Shown in pieces: positions 7,933-17,244 of a stretch of DNA of 64,000 bases. Origin of the DNA: Exilibacterium tricleocarpae. GTDB lineage: Bacteria > Pseudomonadota > Gammaproteobacteria > Pseudomonadales > Cellvibrionaceae. The notes below the pieces were generated by a model that saw only the letters and a program-made list of their open reading frames with translations, had not been told where the DNA came from and made no database searches. Location: NCBI RefSeq assembly GCF_007004655.1, contig NZ_ML660087.1, forward strand, positions 607,743 through 671,742, read 5' to 3'. A program made the translations under genes and the position numbers. Each line of letters starts with the position of its first letter. Position 1 is the first letter of the stretch.

Positions 7933-9849
7933 ATGTGTGGGATTTTGACGCTGTTTTCGGCAAGCGGTCAGGTTGAGCGCAGCCTTCTGGAGCGCGGCCT
8001 GGATGTCATCGGTCACCGGGGACCGGACAACCGGGGCACCTGGATTGCCGCCGACGGCAGGGTGGGCCTCGGCCACACCCGCTTGAGCATCATGGGATTG
8101 GAGACCGGCGACCAGCCTTTGTCCAGTGAGCAGGACGGTTTGCACCTGGTGGTCAACGGGGAATTTTATGACTTTGAAAAGATTCGCACCCAACTGCAGG
8201 CTCAGGGATATGCTTTCAGAACCGAGTCTGACAGCGAGATAGCGCTGCATTTATACCACCGCTACGGAACGGCGGCGCTGGCGCATCTGCGCGGCGAGTT
8301 TGCCTTCTGTCTGTGGGATGAGGCCAGTCAGACGCTGTTTGCCGCACGCGACAGATTCGGTATCAAGCCGTTGTATTACACCGTGCAGGGTGACACGGTC
8401 CTGCTCAGTTCGGAAATCAAAGCGCTGCTGGCCGCCGGGGTGCCCGCCGGTTGGGATGTGGATGCCTACTTGTCGCGGGCTTTCTTTTTTCGCGATCGCA
8501 CGCTGTTTAAAGACATCCACCAGGTGCCGCCCGGACATTTTCTGTTGGCCACCGCCGGCGGTGTGCGGCTGGGTAAGTATTGGGATTTCAACTACCTGCC
8601 GCCGGGCCGGGAGGGCACCGATGAGCAGACCGCGGTTGCCGATCTGAGGGCGGCGCTGCTGGAGGCCGTTGAGACGCGCTTGCGGGCCGATGTACCGGTG
8701 GGTGTCTATCTCAGCGGCGGTATCGATTCCTGTGCGGTGTTGGGTATGGCCGCGCATTTGCGACAGGCGCCCATCGACACCTTCACCCTGTCATTCAGCG
8801 ATCGCGATTACGACGAAGCGGCGCTGGCCCGGTCTATGGCCGAAAAAGCAGGTGCCAGACATCACTGTATTTCCGTCACCCAGGATGACCTGGCGGACAA
8901 TTTTGCCGAGGCAATCCGGCACGGCGAAACACTGCTGTTCAATGCCCATGGTGTTGCCAAGTTTCAGTTGAGTAAATATGTCAGAGAGTTCGGTCTGAAA
9001 GTGGTGCTCACCGGCGAGGGGGCCGATGAGATTTTTGCCGGTTACTCGGCTTTTCGCGGCGATGCCATTCTTACTGATGCCAAACGGCAGGCGGCCGGTA
9101 CCACGGCGCAGGCGCTGGAAGAATTGAAGGCGCGCAATAAAGTGTCAGCCGGTTTGCTGTTGCCGACCGGCACCGGCCAGCAAGCGGCGTTTATCCGGCG
9201 CCTGCTGGGATACGAACCGGCGTGGCTGCTGCCGCTGGCGGAAATCTTCACGGCAATGAAACAGTTTTATCATGCCGACACCTTGCGGCGGCTGGGCGAG
9301 GTGCACCCGATTCAGCAGTTTTTGCAGCATCTGGATTACAACCGAATCGCGGGCGTGGAACCGGTGCACGCTTCCATGTATATGATGTCGAAGGCGGTGT
9401 TGCCCAATTACGTGCTGACCAATCTTGGCGATCGTATGGAAATGGCTCATTCCATTGAGGGGCGCCTGCCATTTTTGGATCACCGCGTGGTGGAGATGGT
9501 TACCCCGCTGCCGGTCGGCCTCAAGATAAAAGGCAAGACGGAAAAATACCTGTTGCGCGAGGCTGTGCGGCCATTTGTGATCGACGCTGTCTATAAACGG
9601 CAGAAGCATCCATTTCTTGCCCCGCCGTCGGTGATTGCCCCGCACGAAAAGTTCTACCAACTGGTGCAGGACACGCTGCGGGGAACCGTGATGGACAGTC
9701 TGCCGTTTTTCGATAAAAAGGCGGTGGTGGGGTTTCTCGACAAGGTGCCGTCACTGCCGCAAAACGCCTGGCCTCAAACCGAAGCGTTATTGCTGGAATT
9801 GATGAGCCTTTGTTGTTTGCAGAAGCATTTCAACCTGGGAAGCCAGTGA
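7933..9849 (+). CDS. Glutamine-dependent asparagine synthetase-like amidotransferase
   Basis: A 638-residue two-domain protein. The start is fixed by the MCGI sequence, which puts the nucleophilic cysteine at position 2 after Met removal; upstream in-frame codons are ignored. Residues 2 to about 210 form the class II glutaminase (HRGPDNRG, RLSIMG, NGEFYD). The C-terminal ATP-pyrophosphatase domain has the PP-loop YLSGGIDS and LTGEGADEIFAGY. Known members make asparagine or amidate other carboxylates in natural-product and surface-polymer pathways. The gene is followed 21 bp later by an O-methyltransferase gene and faces a ThDP/citrate-synthase-like operon, which favours a specialised amidation role over housekeeping AsnB. 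The specific substrate is not known. Confidence 0.88.
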   Translation: MCGILTLFSASGQVERSLLERGLDVIGHRGPDNRGTWIAADGRVGLGHTRLSIMGLETGDQPLSSEQDGLHLVVNGEFYDFEKIRTQLQAQGYAFRTESDSEIALHLYHRYGTAALAHLRGEFAFCLWDEASQTLFAARDRFGIKPLYYTVQGDTVLLSSEIKALLAAGVPAGWDVDAYLSRAFFFRDRTLFKDIHQVPPGHFLLATAGGVRLGKYWDFNYLPPGREGTDEQTAVADLRAALLEAVETRLRADVPVGVYLSGGIDSCAVLGMAAHLRQAPIDTFTLSFSDRDYDEAALARSMAEKAGARHHCISVTQDDLADNFAEAIRHGETLLFNAHGVAKFQLSKYVREFGLKVVLTGEGADEIFAGYSAFRGDAILTDAKRQAAGTTAQALEELKARNKVSAGLLLPTGTGQQAAFIRRLLGYEPAWLLPLAEIFTAMKQFYHADTLRRLGEVHPIQQFLQHLDYNRIAGVEPVHASMYMMSKAVLPNYVLTNLGDRMEMAHSIEGRLPFLDHRVVEMVTPLPVGLKIKGKTEKYLLREAVRPFVIDAVYKRQKHPFLAPPSVIAPHEKFYQLVQDTLRGTVMDSLPFFDKKAVVGFLDKVPSLPQNAWPQTEALLLELMSLCCLQKHFNLGSQ

Positions 9850-9870
9850 CTGAATCCGGAGGGCAACGAT

Positions 9871-10929
9871 ATGCAACGGCATTGGGATGAACCAAAAGGG
9901 GGCGAACCACAAGGGGATGAACAGCAAGCGACTTTGAGTGACCGCAGGATGTGGGAAATATGGCAAACAGTTACCCAGATCAATTCCCTGACGGCGGCCG
10001 ATGAGCTGGGGTTGTTCAGCCTGCTTGCGCCGCAACCGCTGACCGTTGCCGCCATCGCTGAGAGACTCGCCGTGCAACCCCGGGCCGCTGTGGCTATCAC
10101 CGGCTATATGGCAGCACTTGGTTTCCTCGACTGCGATGAGACCCGGCGCTACGGCTTAACCGCGTTGGCGAGAAAATATATGCTGCCGGATTCCGATTAC
10201 TACTGGGGCCCGGTTTGGCAGTGTACCCGCAATGCACCGGCGTCTGCCGATATGTTTGTCGAGGCACTGCAAAAAAACAATTCCACTATCCACGATGGCA
10301 ACCCGCTGTTTGAGTTTCTCAGCAGCAATAAGGATTTTGCCCGGGAATTTGCCTACTCGATGCACAGCCGGGGCCTTTACAGTGCCGAACAGGTGGCAAA
10401 ATCGGTGCTGTTCAATGGTGTTACCCGATTGCTTGATATCGGCGGCGGCATAGGTACCTTTGCCACCCAAATCGTCACCAACCATGCGGCCATGACCGCG
10501 CAGGTTATCGACTTGCCGATGGTCTGTGAACTCGGTGAGGAGTATGCGGCGAGCCGCGGCCTGCAGCAACGGGTTTCCTTTCGGGCCTTGGATTTTTTCA
10601 ACGAGGCCTGGCCGACCGATGCCGACGGTATGTTTTTCTCCGATATTTTTCATGACTGGAATTTTGACACCTGTCGTGAAATTGCGGACAAAGCGTTTAC
10701 GGCGCTGCGTCGGGGCGGCAGGATTTTTATCTGCGAGTTGTTGAAAGACGACGACCGCTGCGGTCCCTGGCTTGCCAACAGCTACGATATGGCGATGATC
10801 ATTCACACCGAGGGCCAGCAGTTCACGTTTGCCGAATTGCGCGCCATTGTCGAGGGTGCGGGATTTACCGGTGTCGTCAAGGAACCGGCCGGCGATGTGT
10901 TTACGCTGGTCAGTGCCACCAAGCCGTAA
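9871..10929 (+). CDS. SAM-dependent O-methyltransferase
   Basis: A 352-residue methyltransferase of the type found in plant-like and antibiotic O-methyltransferases. The N-terminal half is a winged-helix dimerisation domain (AADELGLFSLL, AIAERLAVQPRAAVAITGYM). The SAM-binding motif LLDIGGGIGTFA is at about residues 188-199, followed by FFSDIFHDW. A GGAGGG ribosome site precedes the ATG. It is cotranscribed with the asparagine synthetase-like gene. The acceptor is unknown, but amidotransferase plus O-methyltransferase fits small-molecule tailoring. Confidence 0.85.
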   Translation: MQRHWDEPKGGEPQGDEQQATLSDRRMWEIWQTVTQINSLTAADELGLFSLLAPQPLTVAAIAERLAVQPRAAVAITGYMAALGFLDCDETRRYGLTALARKYMLPDSDYYWGPVWQCTRNAPASADMFVEALQKNNSTIHDGNPLFEFLSSNKDFAREFAYSMHSRGLYSAEQVAKSVLFNGVTRLLDIGGGIGTFATQIVTNHAAMTAQVIDLPMVCELGEEYAASRGLQQRVSFRALDFFNEAWPTDADGMFFSDIFHDWNFDTCREIADKAFTALRRGGRIFICELLKDDDRCGPWLANSYDMAMIIHTEGQQFTFAELRAIVEGAGFTGVVKEPAGDVFTLVSATKP

Positions 10930-10939
10930 GCGGTTCGTA

Positions 10940-11266
10940 TCAAGAGGCGGTGTAGCGGTGGACGACCGCGCCGATCTGCACCTGGGGTTCGATATTGGTG
11001 TAGTTGACGATATCCGCCGCAAACTCCTCGCCGTGCTGCTCGATGCCGCGCAGGCCGGCTTCGAGTGTGGTGAAGTAGATATGAAAGATACACAGGTGCT
11101 CGGCGGGGCTGCCATCGGGGTTGGACATGCCTTTGATCACCTCCATGCCCACCAGACCGGCACCCTCCATGCGCTGCCTGATCAGTTCCAGATGGGTATC
11201 GACATAGTAGTCGAAATCGAAGTGAGCGCCCTCGGTGTTTTGGTATAGCGTGGTAATGCGGACCAT
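10940..11266 (-). CDS. EthD/Dabb-type small alpha-beta barrel protein
   Basis: A 108-residue protein beginning MVRITTLYQNTEGAHFDFDYY, matching the EthD-like ferredoxin-fold family (FDYYVDTHLELIRQRM). The start is chosen because AAGGAG lies about 7 bases upstream; an in-frame start at 11302 has no such site. It converges on the methyltransferase gene, with only 10 bases between their ends. Members of this fold act as small-molecule oxygenases, cyclases or binding proteins, so it may take part in the pathway of its neighbours. That is inference. Confidence 0.75.
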   Translation of the reverse strand: MVRITTLYQNTEGAHFDFDYYVDTHLELIRQRMEGAGLVGMEVIKGMSNPDGSPAEHLCIFHIYFTTLEAGLRGIEQHGEEFAADIVNYTNIEPQVQIGAVVHRYTAS

Positions 11267-11385
11267 GGCCTGCTCCTTGTTGCGGGTGCCGTCACGCCCC
11301 AATTACACACCATCGAGCATGACATCTGTCACTTTACAGTTTGCACCTTATGACTTGCAACCGACAACCAACAGCAGGGGTGGTT

Positions 11386-12186
11386 TCAAATGTCGCCCAA
11401 GTGTTTCTGCACAATGGTCAACAACGGCTTGAAGACCTTCGGCGCGGCGCAGACCACATGGCCCTTGTCGAGAAAATCGTTGCCGCCATTGAAATCGCTG
11501 ATCAGGCCGCCGGCTTCCTTGACCAGCAGCGAACCGGCGGCGATATCCCACTGTTTCAGGTTCATCTCCCAGAAGCCGTCAAACCGACCGGCCGCCACGT
11601 AGGCCAGGTCCAGTGCGGCTGACCCGGGCCGGCGAATCCCGGCGGTGCGACCGGCGATATCCTGCAGTGCCGCCAGATAGGGGGCAATATGCTCCAGTGC
11701 GAAACCGCTGAACGGAATACCGGTGCCGATCAGCGCGCCGTCGAGACCGCGGCGGCTGGTGGTGCGGATGCGGCGATCGTTGAGGGTGGCGCCGCGGCCG
11801 CGACTGGCGGTGAATTCCTCGCGTTTGACCGGGTCCAACACGACGGCGTGTTCCACCTGGCCCTTTAACTTGCAGGCGATGGAAACCGCAAAATGGGGGA
11901 TGCCGTGCAGGAAGTTGGTGGTGCCGTCGAGGGGGTCGATAACCCATTCGTAATCGCTGTTTTTACCTTCCTGCACGCCGGTCTCTTCGCCCCGGATACC
12001 GTGGTCGGGGTAGGCTTTGCGCAGGTGGTAGATAATTTCCCGCTCCGCGGCTCGATCGACTTCGGAGACGAAGTCGTTGCGGCCCTTTTCCTCGACAGGA
12101 ATGATATCGACGCGCTCCAGGGCGCGCTCAATCAACTCACCGGCCTTGCGCGCCGCGCGCAGGGCGATATTTAACATGGGTTCCAT
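11386..12186 (-). CDS. suhB: Inositol-1-monophosphatase family protein SuhB
   Basis: A 266-residue protein opening MEPMLNIALRAARKAGELI, as SuhB proteins do. Metal-binding and catalytic motifs are visible: GEETG, the WVIDPLDGTTNFLHG signature and QWDIAAGSLLVKEAGG. SuhB hydrolyses inositol monophosphate in vitro and in enterobacteria also acts in rRNA transcription antitermination. It is divergent from trmJ, a conserved neighbour pair in gammaproteobacteria. Confidence 0.95.
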   Translation of the reverse strand: MEPMLNIALRAARKAGELIERALERVDIIPVEEKGRNDFVSEVDRAAEREIIYHLRKAYPDHGIRGEETGVQEGKNSDYEWVIDPLDGTTNFLHGIPHFAVSIACKLKGQVEHAVVLDPVKREEFTASRGRGATLNDRRIRTTSRRGLDGALIGTGIPFSGFALEHIAPYLAALQDIAGRTAGIRRPGSAALDLAYVAAGRFDGFWEMNLKQWDIAAGSLLVKEAGGLISDFNGGNDFLDKGHVVCAAPKVFKPLLTIVQKHLGDI

Positions 12187-12374
12187 GGGACATTGACTCG
12201 TAAAGATCGACTCGTAGGACGTGGTAAGGAACCGGGCGGCGCATCTGTGTCGGGCGCCCCGGTCCGCGGCAGCGGATTATACCAGCGACGCCTGTGCTTC
12301 TCCAGCGGGGGCTGTCGCTCCGGGGCGGGTTTATTGGTAAACTGCGCGCCCGTTTTAGCGTTGGTGCCGATTCC

Positions 12375-13151
12375 ATGTCCGCGAATTTAGAGCGTCTGTT
12401 CGACAACATCCGTATCGTCCTGGTGAATACCTCCCACCCCGGCAATATCGGCGGCGCGGCGCGGGCGATGAAAAATATGGGGTTGTCGCGGCTGTACCTG
12501 GTGGCGCCGAAGGAGTTTCCCGCCGACAAGGCCGTGTGGCGGGCGGCCGGCGCCCTCGATGTGCTCGATCGGGCCGTGGTGGTGGACACCCTGGATGAAG
12601 CCGTTGCCGAGTGTGGGCTGGTAGTGGGCACCAGCGCACGGGAGCGCCGCATTCCCTGGCCCCTGCTGACGCCGCGCGAGTGTGGCGAGCGCTGCTGGGC
12701 GGAGGTCGATCGACACGAGGTGGCCATTGTCTTTGGCCGCGAAGACCGCGGTCTGACCAATGAAGAGTTACACAAGTGCAACTATCATGTTCATATCCCT
12801 GCCAACGCGGATTACAGCTCGCTCAATCTCGCCGCCGCGGTGCAGGTGCTGGCCTACGAAGTGCGCATGGGGTACCTGACCGCGAAAGAGGGCAAGCTGC
12901 CGCATTTCGATGACTGGGATATGCCGCCGGCCAACCAGAAAGCCCTGGAGATGTATTATCAACACCTGCAGGAAACGCTGGAGGAACTGGGGTTTCTCGA
13001 ACCCGATAATCCGCGCCAGACCCTGACCCGGTTGCGACGACTCTACAACCGGGTTCGGCTCGACGAAATGGAGTTGAGCATTCTGCGCGGCGTATTGACC
13101 GCGACGCAGAATTATATCTATCACAGCAAAAAGCAGGGCGATCAAACATAA
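12375..13151 (+). CDS. trmJ: tRNA (cytidine/uridine-2'-O-)-methyltransferase TrmJ
   Basis: A 258-residue SPOUT-class methyltransferase. The N-terminus NIRIVLVNTSHPGNIGGAAR and the knot motif VFGREDRGLTNEEL with YSSLNLAAAVQVLAYE are typical of TrmJ, which 2'-O-methylates position 32 of several tRNAs. The start MSANLERLFDN fits the family length; the frame is open to 12294 but nothing supports translation there. In many relatives iscR follows this gene (often after cysE). Here an LPMO, a transporter and a lipoprotein gene come between. Confidence 0.93.
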   Translation: MSANLERLFDNIRIVLVNTSHPGNIGGAARAMKNMGLSRLYLVAPKEFPADKAVWRAAGALDVLDRAVVVDTLDEAVAECGLVVGTSARERRIPWPLLTPRECGERCWAEVDRHEVAIVFGREDRGLTNEELHKCNYHVHIPANADYSSLNLAAAVQVLAYEVRMGYLTAKEGKLPHFDDWDMPPANQKALEMYYQHLQETLEELGFLEPDNPRQTLTRLRRLYNRVRLDEMELSILRGVLTATQNYIYHSKKQGDQT

Positions 13152-13189
13152 GTGCTTCCCGCCGGGGGAGCCCGCCGCTGCTTCGATGG

Positions 13190-14611
13190 CTAGGGGCTGA
13201 CCCGAATCCACGCATCCCGCCAGTGTGCCCCCACGCCCGGTTCATAGGCGTTGGCGCCGGGTGAGTAAATCGTGCACCAACCGGCGTAGGGAAAGGGTTT
13301 GCACTGGTAAATGTTGTCGTCTTTTGCCAGCACTTTGGTACCGGCCCGGTACTGCCTCAGGTTGTCGGGAAACACATAATCGTAGTCCTGGGGTCCGCTG
13401 CTTTCGCTGATGAGCTGCAGACTGAAAGACTTTTGAGCAAAGTCATCGTTTGCCGACTCGCCTTTAATCACCAGTGTGTAGGCACCGGCTTGGGCATTGT
13501 TGACCCTGAGGGAGAGATTGCGGTAGCCGTCGACATCGGCCGTTGTACTGGCCACCGACTGGTTGCCGCTCGACAGCAGATCGACTTGCACGCTGGCCCT
13601 TTGGTTGGTGGTGACGGCAAATTCAATGGTGACCGCGTTGTTGGCGACGGTGTAGCGATTATTGACGCCGTCGACATCCAGGCTCAGGGACGGCGTGCCG
13701 GACCTTTCGATGGATATCTCGACCCGTTGCAAGGCACTGTCTTGTGTGAAGACATCATTTTTTCCCGCTGCGGGACGAATGACGCCGCCGCTGAGGACCC
13801 CGGCGCGCAGTTCCGTGTGCAGGCGATTGTTTTTTTCCGCCAACAGTCTCGGCCAGGTATTGCGGGCGCCGTCGGCGGCAGAGCCGATGACCAACTCGGT
13901 CGACAGGCTGGGTATCTCGCCGCGCAGGTCGAATACCCGGGTGCTGGCGCTATCGCCCGGCGCCAGATCGACAGTCGGGTTGATATCGCCGATGTCCCGC
14001 CACGTGGGTGTCGGGTTGGGGTTCTGGCCGTCGAAGACGACATCGACGACTTGATAAAAGGATTTGTTTGTATCCCCTACATCCCAGACGCCGAGAATAA
14101 TATGGTGACCGCTTCTGGACGGCACGTTACAGCTGTGGCTGACCTCTGCCGGCGGCTGACGATTGTTACCGCTCTTTTCACAAAAGGGCGACAGCTCGAA
14201 AGAGCTTCGCGTCAGCGGTTGATTGGCATTCCAGTTGGACTTGGTAATAAAGTAGCGCCAGTCACGGGTGACATGGCGGGCTGTAAAGCGCCATTTGAAT
14301 ACATTGCTGCCGGCTTTGAAGGGTGTTTTATGCCAGCGCGTTGCCGTCTGTTCGTTGAGCGGGGAAAACTGTGCCAGGCCACCGGCAGCGATTGTGCCGT
14401 CGGCGGGGCCGCTGCCCGGAAAGCGATCGTCCCCTTCAACACTTTGCGGTTCCCACTGGATAGAGCCGCAATTGGCATTGACGCGCTCTTTGCAAAGTAA
14501 GCTGCGGGATTTTGGTTCCGAAATATAACCGTGGGCTTCAACGTCGATTGACATAGACAACGACATGGCGAAAACCGTGCCGGCACTGATGATCGTGATA
14601 AATGATTTCAT
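13190..14611 (-). CDS. AA10 lytic polysaccharide monooxygenase, GbpA-like, with chitin-binding module
   Basis: A 473-residue secreted protein. The signal peptide (MKSFITIISAGTVFAMSLSM...) would be cleaved after SIDVEA to expose His27, and His113 (in FTARHVTRDW) completes the copper histidine brace. The AA10 domain spans about 27-215. A GbpA-like middle region follows, and the C-terminal 60 residues (YRAGTKV, IYQCKPFPYAGWC, YEPGVGAHWRDAW) resemble a CBM73/CBM5-type chitin-binding module. An AGAGGT ribosome site precedes the chosen ATG. The enzyme would oxidatively cleave chitin or help attach cells to it. No chitinase gene is adjacent. Confidence 0.9.
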   Translation of the reverse strand: MKSFITIISAGTVFAMSLSMSIDVEAHGYISEPKSRSLLCKERVNANCGSIQWEPQSVEGDDRFPGSGPADGTIAAGGLAQFSPLNEQTATRWHKTPFKAGSNVFKWRFTARHVTRDWRYFITKSNWNANQPLTRSSFELSPFCEKSGNNRQPPAEVSHSCNVPSRSGHHIILGVWDVGDTNKSFYQVVDVVFDGQNPNPTPTWRDIGDINPTVDLAPGDSASTRVFDLRGEIPSLSTELVIGSAADGARNTWPRLLAEKNNRLHTELRAGVLSGGVIRPAAGKNDVFTQDSALQRVEISIERSGTPSLSLDVDGVNNRYTVANNAVTIEFAVTTNQRASVQVDLLSSGNQSVASTTADVDGYRNLSLRVNNAQAGAYTLVIKGESANDDFAQKSFSLQLISESSGPQDYDYVFPDNLRQYRAGTKVLAKDDNIYQCKPFPYAGWCTIYSPGANAYEPGVGAHWRDAWIRVSP

Positions 14612-15022
14612 ATTACGCACCTCTAAGATCTCTGGATATCTCTGGCGAAAACAGCCCTGTTGCGGGCGATAGACAGCCGTCGAACACGCTGCTAAAAGCG
14701 TGAAACGGTGGACAAAGCACTCGCTGCTTGAGTCTGGTTTTGTTTTATTTAGAACGGCAAAAACACGCGTCTCGGGTGCCGCGGCAAAACTGGCTCCCAA
14801 GCGTTTACCGCTTGACTGTATGAAATCGACTGGCAAGCAGTTTAGGGAAAATGACAACGATGTCTCAAGGTATCAGTTCACAAATTGCGTTGATACTTAG
14901 GTGTGTTTTGTCGCTTGATTTGCGCGACCAGTGTGAATGGAGGTGTTGACGTGAATTGGCGCCGTTGTTGGGGACGATGAAGGTCGGAGTGAGCCGCGGC
15001 TGGTGTCGTTGTCTCCCGGACT
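14612..15022. other. Intergenic region upstream of the LPMO gene
   Basis: About 410 bases between the LPMO start and the stop of the SulP gene. I see no gene, tRNA, riboswitch or clear repeat. The promoter of the LPMO gene must lie here but no box could be assigned. Confidence 0.3.
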
Positions 15023-16789
15023 TTACTTCTGTTGCGGACACTGGAGGAACACCCTGTGCCGGCAGTTCTCACAGATAGCCTGCTCCAACCGCGGCACCAG
15101 CGCGTGGAGCGCCTCGTCGGCGTTGACAAAAAAGTTTTCGCGCCCGAGCTTGTCCATATAGTTGATGGATTCCAGTTCGTCTATCACCGTATTTTTCATC
15201 GCGCAGTAGCTCAGCGCCCCGCCTTTATCTTTAAAGCGCCGGGCCTCGTTAATCAGCATTTCGGCGCCGGCGATATCGATAAAGTGAATGCCGGGGCACA
15301 GCAACAGGATATGCTTGGCCTCGGGATATTTATCGGCGACCCGCTGCAGTTCCCGTTGAATATGATCCACCGCACCGAAAAAAATCGAGCCGTCGATACG
15401 CACGACCTTCAGTTGCGGGCACTGATCGAGACCGAAACGCTCAATGCTGCGAAAGCCGCGACTGGTGGCAAAGATTTTCGGGGCCACCTCCATCAGCCGC
15501 GGCTTGGAAGAGCGGTGCAGATAAAGCAACAACGACAACAGGACACCGAGGTAAATCGCATACTCGAGTTCCACCAGCAGTGTCGAGGCGAAGGTGACCA
15601 GCAACACGGAGGTCTCTTGCCGGTTGCTGCGCAAAATTTCGCGAATATGATGAAAGTCAATCAGATTCCAGGCGATCAGGACGATGGCACCGGCCATGGC
15701 CGGCAGCGGCAGATAAGCGGTTATCTGTGGCAACAGCAGCAACACCAGCACCAGAATGAGCGCGGCGAACACGCCCGCCAGCGGTGTGCGGGCGCCGGCA
15801 TCGTAGTTGGCGCCGGAGCGGGTAAAAGAGCCGGAACCGGCATAGCAGGAGAAGAAGCTGCCGCAAAGATTTGACAGGCCCTGGCCGACAAACTCCCGGT
15901 TGCCGTCGATGCGCTGGCCGGAGCGGATGGCGATGGCCCGGGCGACAGAGACCGCTTCCACCAGTCCCAGAACCGCCACCGCCACCGCGCCCGGCAGCAG
16001 GGCACTGATGGTGTCGATGGAGAGGTCCGGCATCGAGGGGCCGGGCAAACTGCCGGGCAGTGGCCCCACCAGTTGAATACCCCGGGTGGCCCCGTCGATC
16101 AGCCAGCAGGCCAGGCTGCCCGCCACCATACCCACCAGCATATAGGGCAGGCGCCTATCGATACGTTTTACCGCCAGGGTGGTCGCCATGGTGATCAGGG
16201 CAATGGCCGCCGCGTAGGGATTGATATTGCCCAGTTGGTGCCAGAGCGCCGCCCAGGTATCGATAAACGAGGCGCCCTTGGGCGCCGGCACGCCGAAAAA
16301 ATACTTGAGCTGGCTGGTGCAGATCAACAGCGCCGCTCCCGCGGCGAAACCGATAATGACGGTGTGGGAGATAAAATTGACCAGGGTCCCCATCCGCGCC
16401 AGCCCAAGACCGAACTGGATCAGGCCGCACAACAGCGTCAGCGTCAGCACGGTGGGAATAAACTCGGTGCTGCCCGGTGGCGCAATGGTGCTGGTGACAC
16501 TGAGCACGACAATGGAAATGGGCGCAGTGGGGCCGGATATCAGGTGTACCGAGGAACCGAACAGACCGGCGATCACCGGGGTGATAATCGCCGTGTAGAG
16601 CCCGTACTCCGGCGGCAGGCCGGCAATCAGGGCGTAGGCGACGCCCTGCGGCAGCACGATAACGGCGCCGGTGAGGCCGGCGAGCAGATCGGCGGTGAGC
16701 GATTGCCCGGTTACCTGGCGACCCCAGGTCAAGAAGGGAAATAACCTGGCAATGAGGCCGGTTGGGGGTGGGGCGGCTTTTGCTTTCAA
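15023..16789 (-). CDS. SulP-family anion transporter with STAS domain
   Basis: A 588-residue inner-membrane protein. It has the SulP N-terminal signature (LPQGVAYALIAGLPPEYGLYTAIITP) and GPTAPIS, 10-14 predicted membrane segments to about residue 415, and a cytoplasmic STAS domain at about 435-555 (VVRIDGSIFFGAVDHIQREL, CPGIHFIDIAGAEML). SulP proteins move sulfate, bicarbonate or C4-dicarboxylates; the substrate is not readable here. The C-terminal tail has two cysteines (ICENCRHRVFLQCPQQK). It appears to be a single-gene unit. Confidence 0.92.
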   Translation of the reverse strand: MKAKAAPPPTGLIARLFPFLTWGRQVTGQSLTADLLAGLTGAVIVLPQGVAYALIAGLPPEYGLYTAIITPVIAGLFGSSVHLISGPTAPISIVVLSVTSTIAPPGSTEFIPTVLTLTLLCGLIQFGLGLARMGTLVNFISHTVIIGFAAGAALLICTSQLKYFFGVPAPKGASFIDTWAALWHQLGNINPYAAAIALITMATTLAVKRIDRRLPYMLVGMVAGSLACWLIDGATRGIQLVGPLPGSLPGPSMPDLSIDTISALLPGAVAVAVLGLVEAVSVARAIAIRSGQRIDGNREFVGQGLSNLCGSFFSCYAGSGSFTRSGANYDAGARTPLAGVFAALILVLVLLLLPQITAYLPLPAMAGAIVLIAWNLIDFHHIREILRSNRQETSVLLVTFASTLLVELEYAIYLGVLLSLLLYLHRSSKPRLMEVAPKIFATSRGFRSIERFGLDQCPQLKVVRIDGSIFFGAVDHIQRELQRVADKYPEAKHILLLCPGIHFIDIAGAEMLINEARRFKDKGGALSYCAMKNTVIDELESINYMDKLGRENFFVNADEALHALVPRLEQAICENCRHRVFLQCPQQK

Positions 16790-17244
16790 CGTTGCCTTCT
16801 TAAAAAGTTAGGGCGCCAACGGTCAGGGTTGAAACAGTGCTGTATTGTCACCGCATTATTGCCGCACCAATAATTGTCGCGTCGATATAGCCGGACAAGC
16901 GGCGATTCACGGTGCCGGCGATCGGAAAGTCGCGTTGGAAGTCTACTCGTTTTTGTCTTATAAAAAAAGCTAACGCCTTGTTCTAAAAAGGAAAAAGCAG
17001 TGATAGCCGCGATTATGGATACCTGCTGAAGCCCCGCGATAACGCCAGGACGTGAATTGACGCAGGAAAAATGACGGCAAATTTTGTACATTTTAACCAA
17101 TGAGAAAGGGCGCTCGCGGTCCGGTCGTCCAGCGGCGAGTGGATAGTCGTATCTGTCTGTAACGCTTGAGGCTAGTGTTGAAAGCCGTGAGCAAGGCAAG
17201 GTCATGGCGAAGTCCCACGATCCAGAGTAATGAGGAATCGGTAA
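16790..17244. other. Intergenic region between divergent SulP and lipoprotein genes
   Basis: About 455 bases. The stretch 16950-17010 is AT-rich and may hold promoters for the divergent genes. No RNA gene, repeat or recognisable operator was seen. Confidence 0.3.

Noticed and set aside
13433-14500. Long plus-strand open frame (355 codons) opposite the LPMO gene
   Set aside because: It is the antisense shadow of a clearly coding GC-rich gene, with no ribosome site or recognisable domain.
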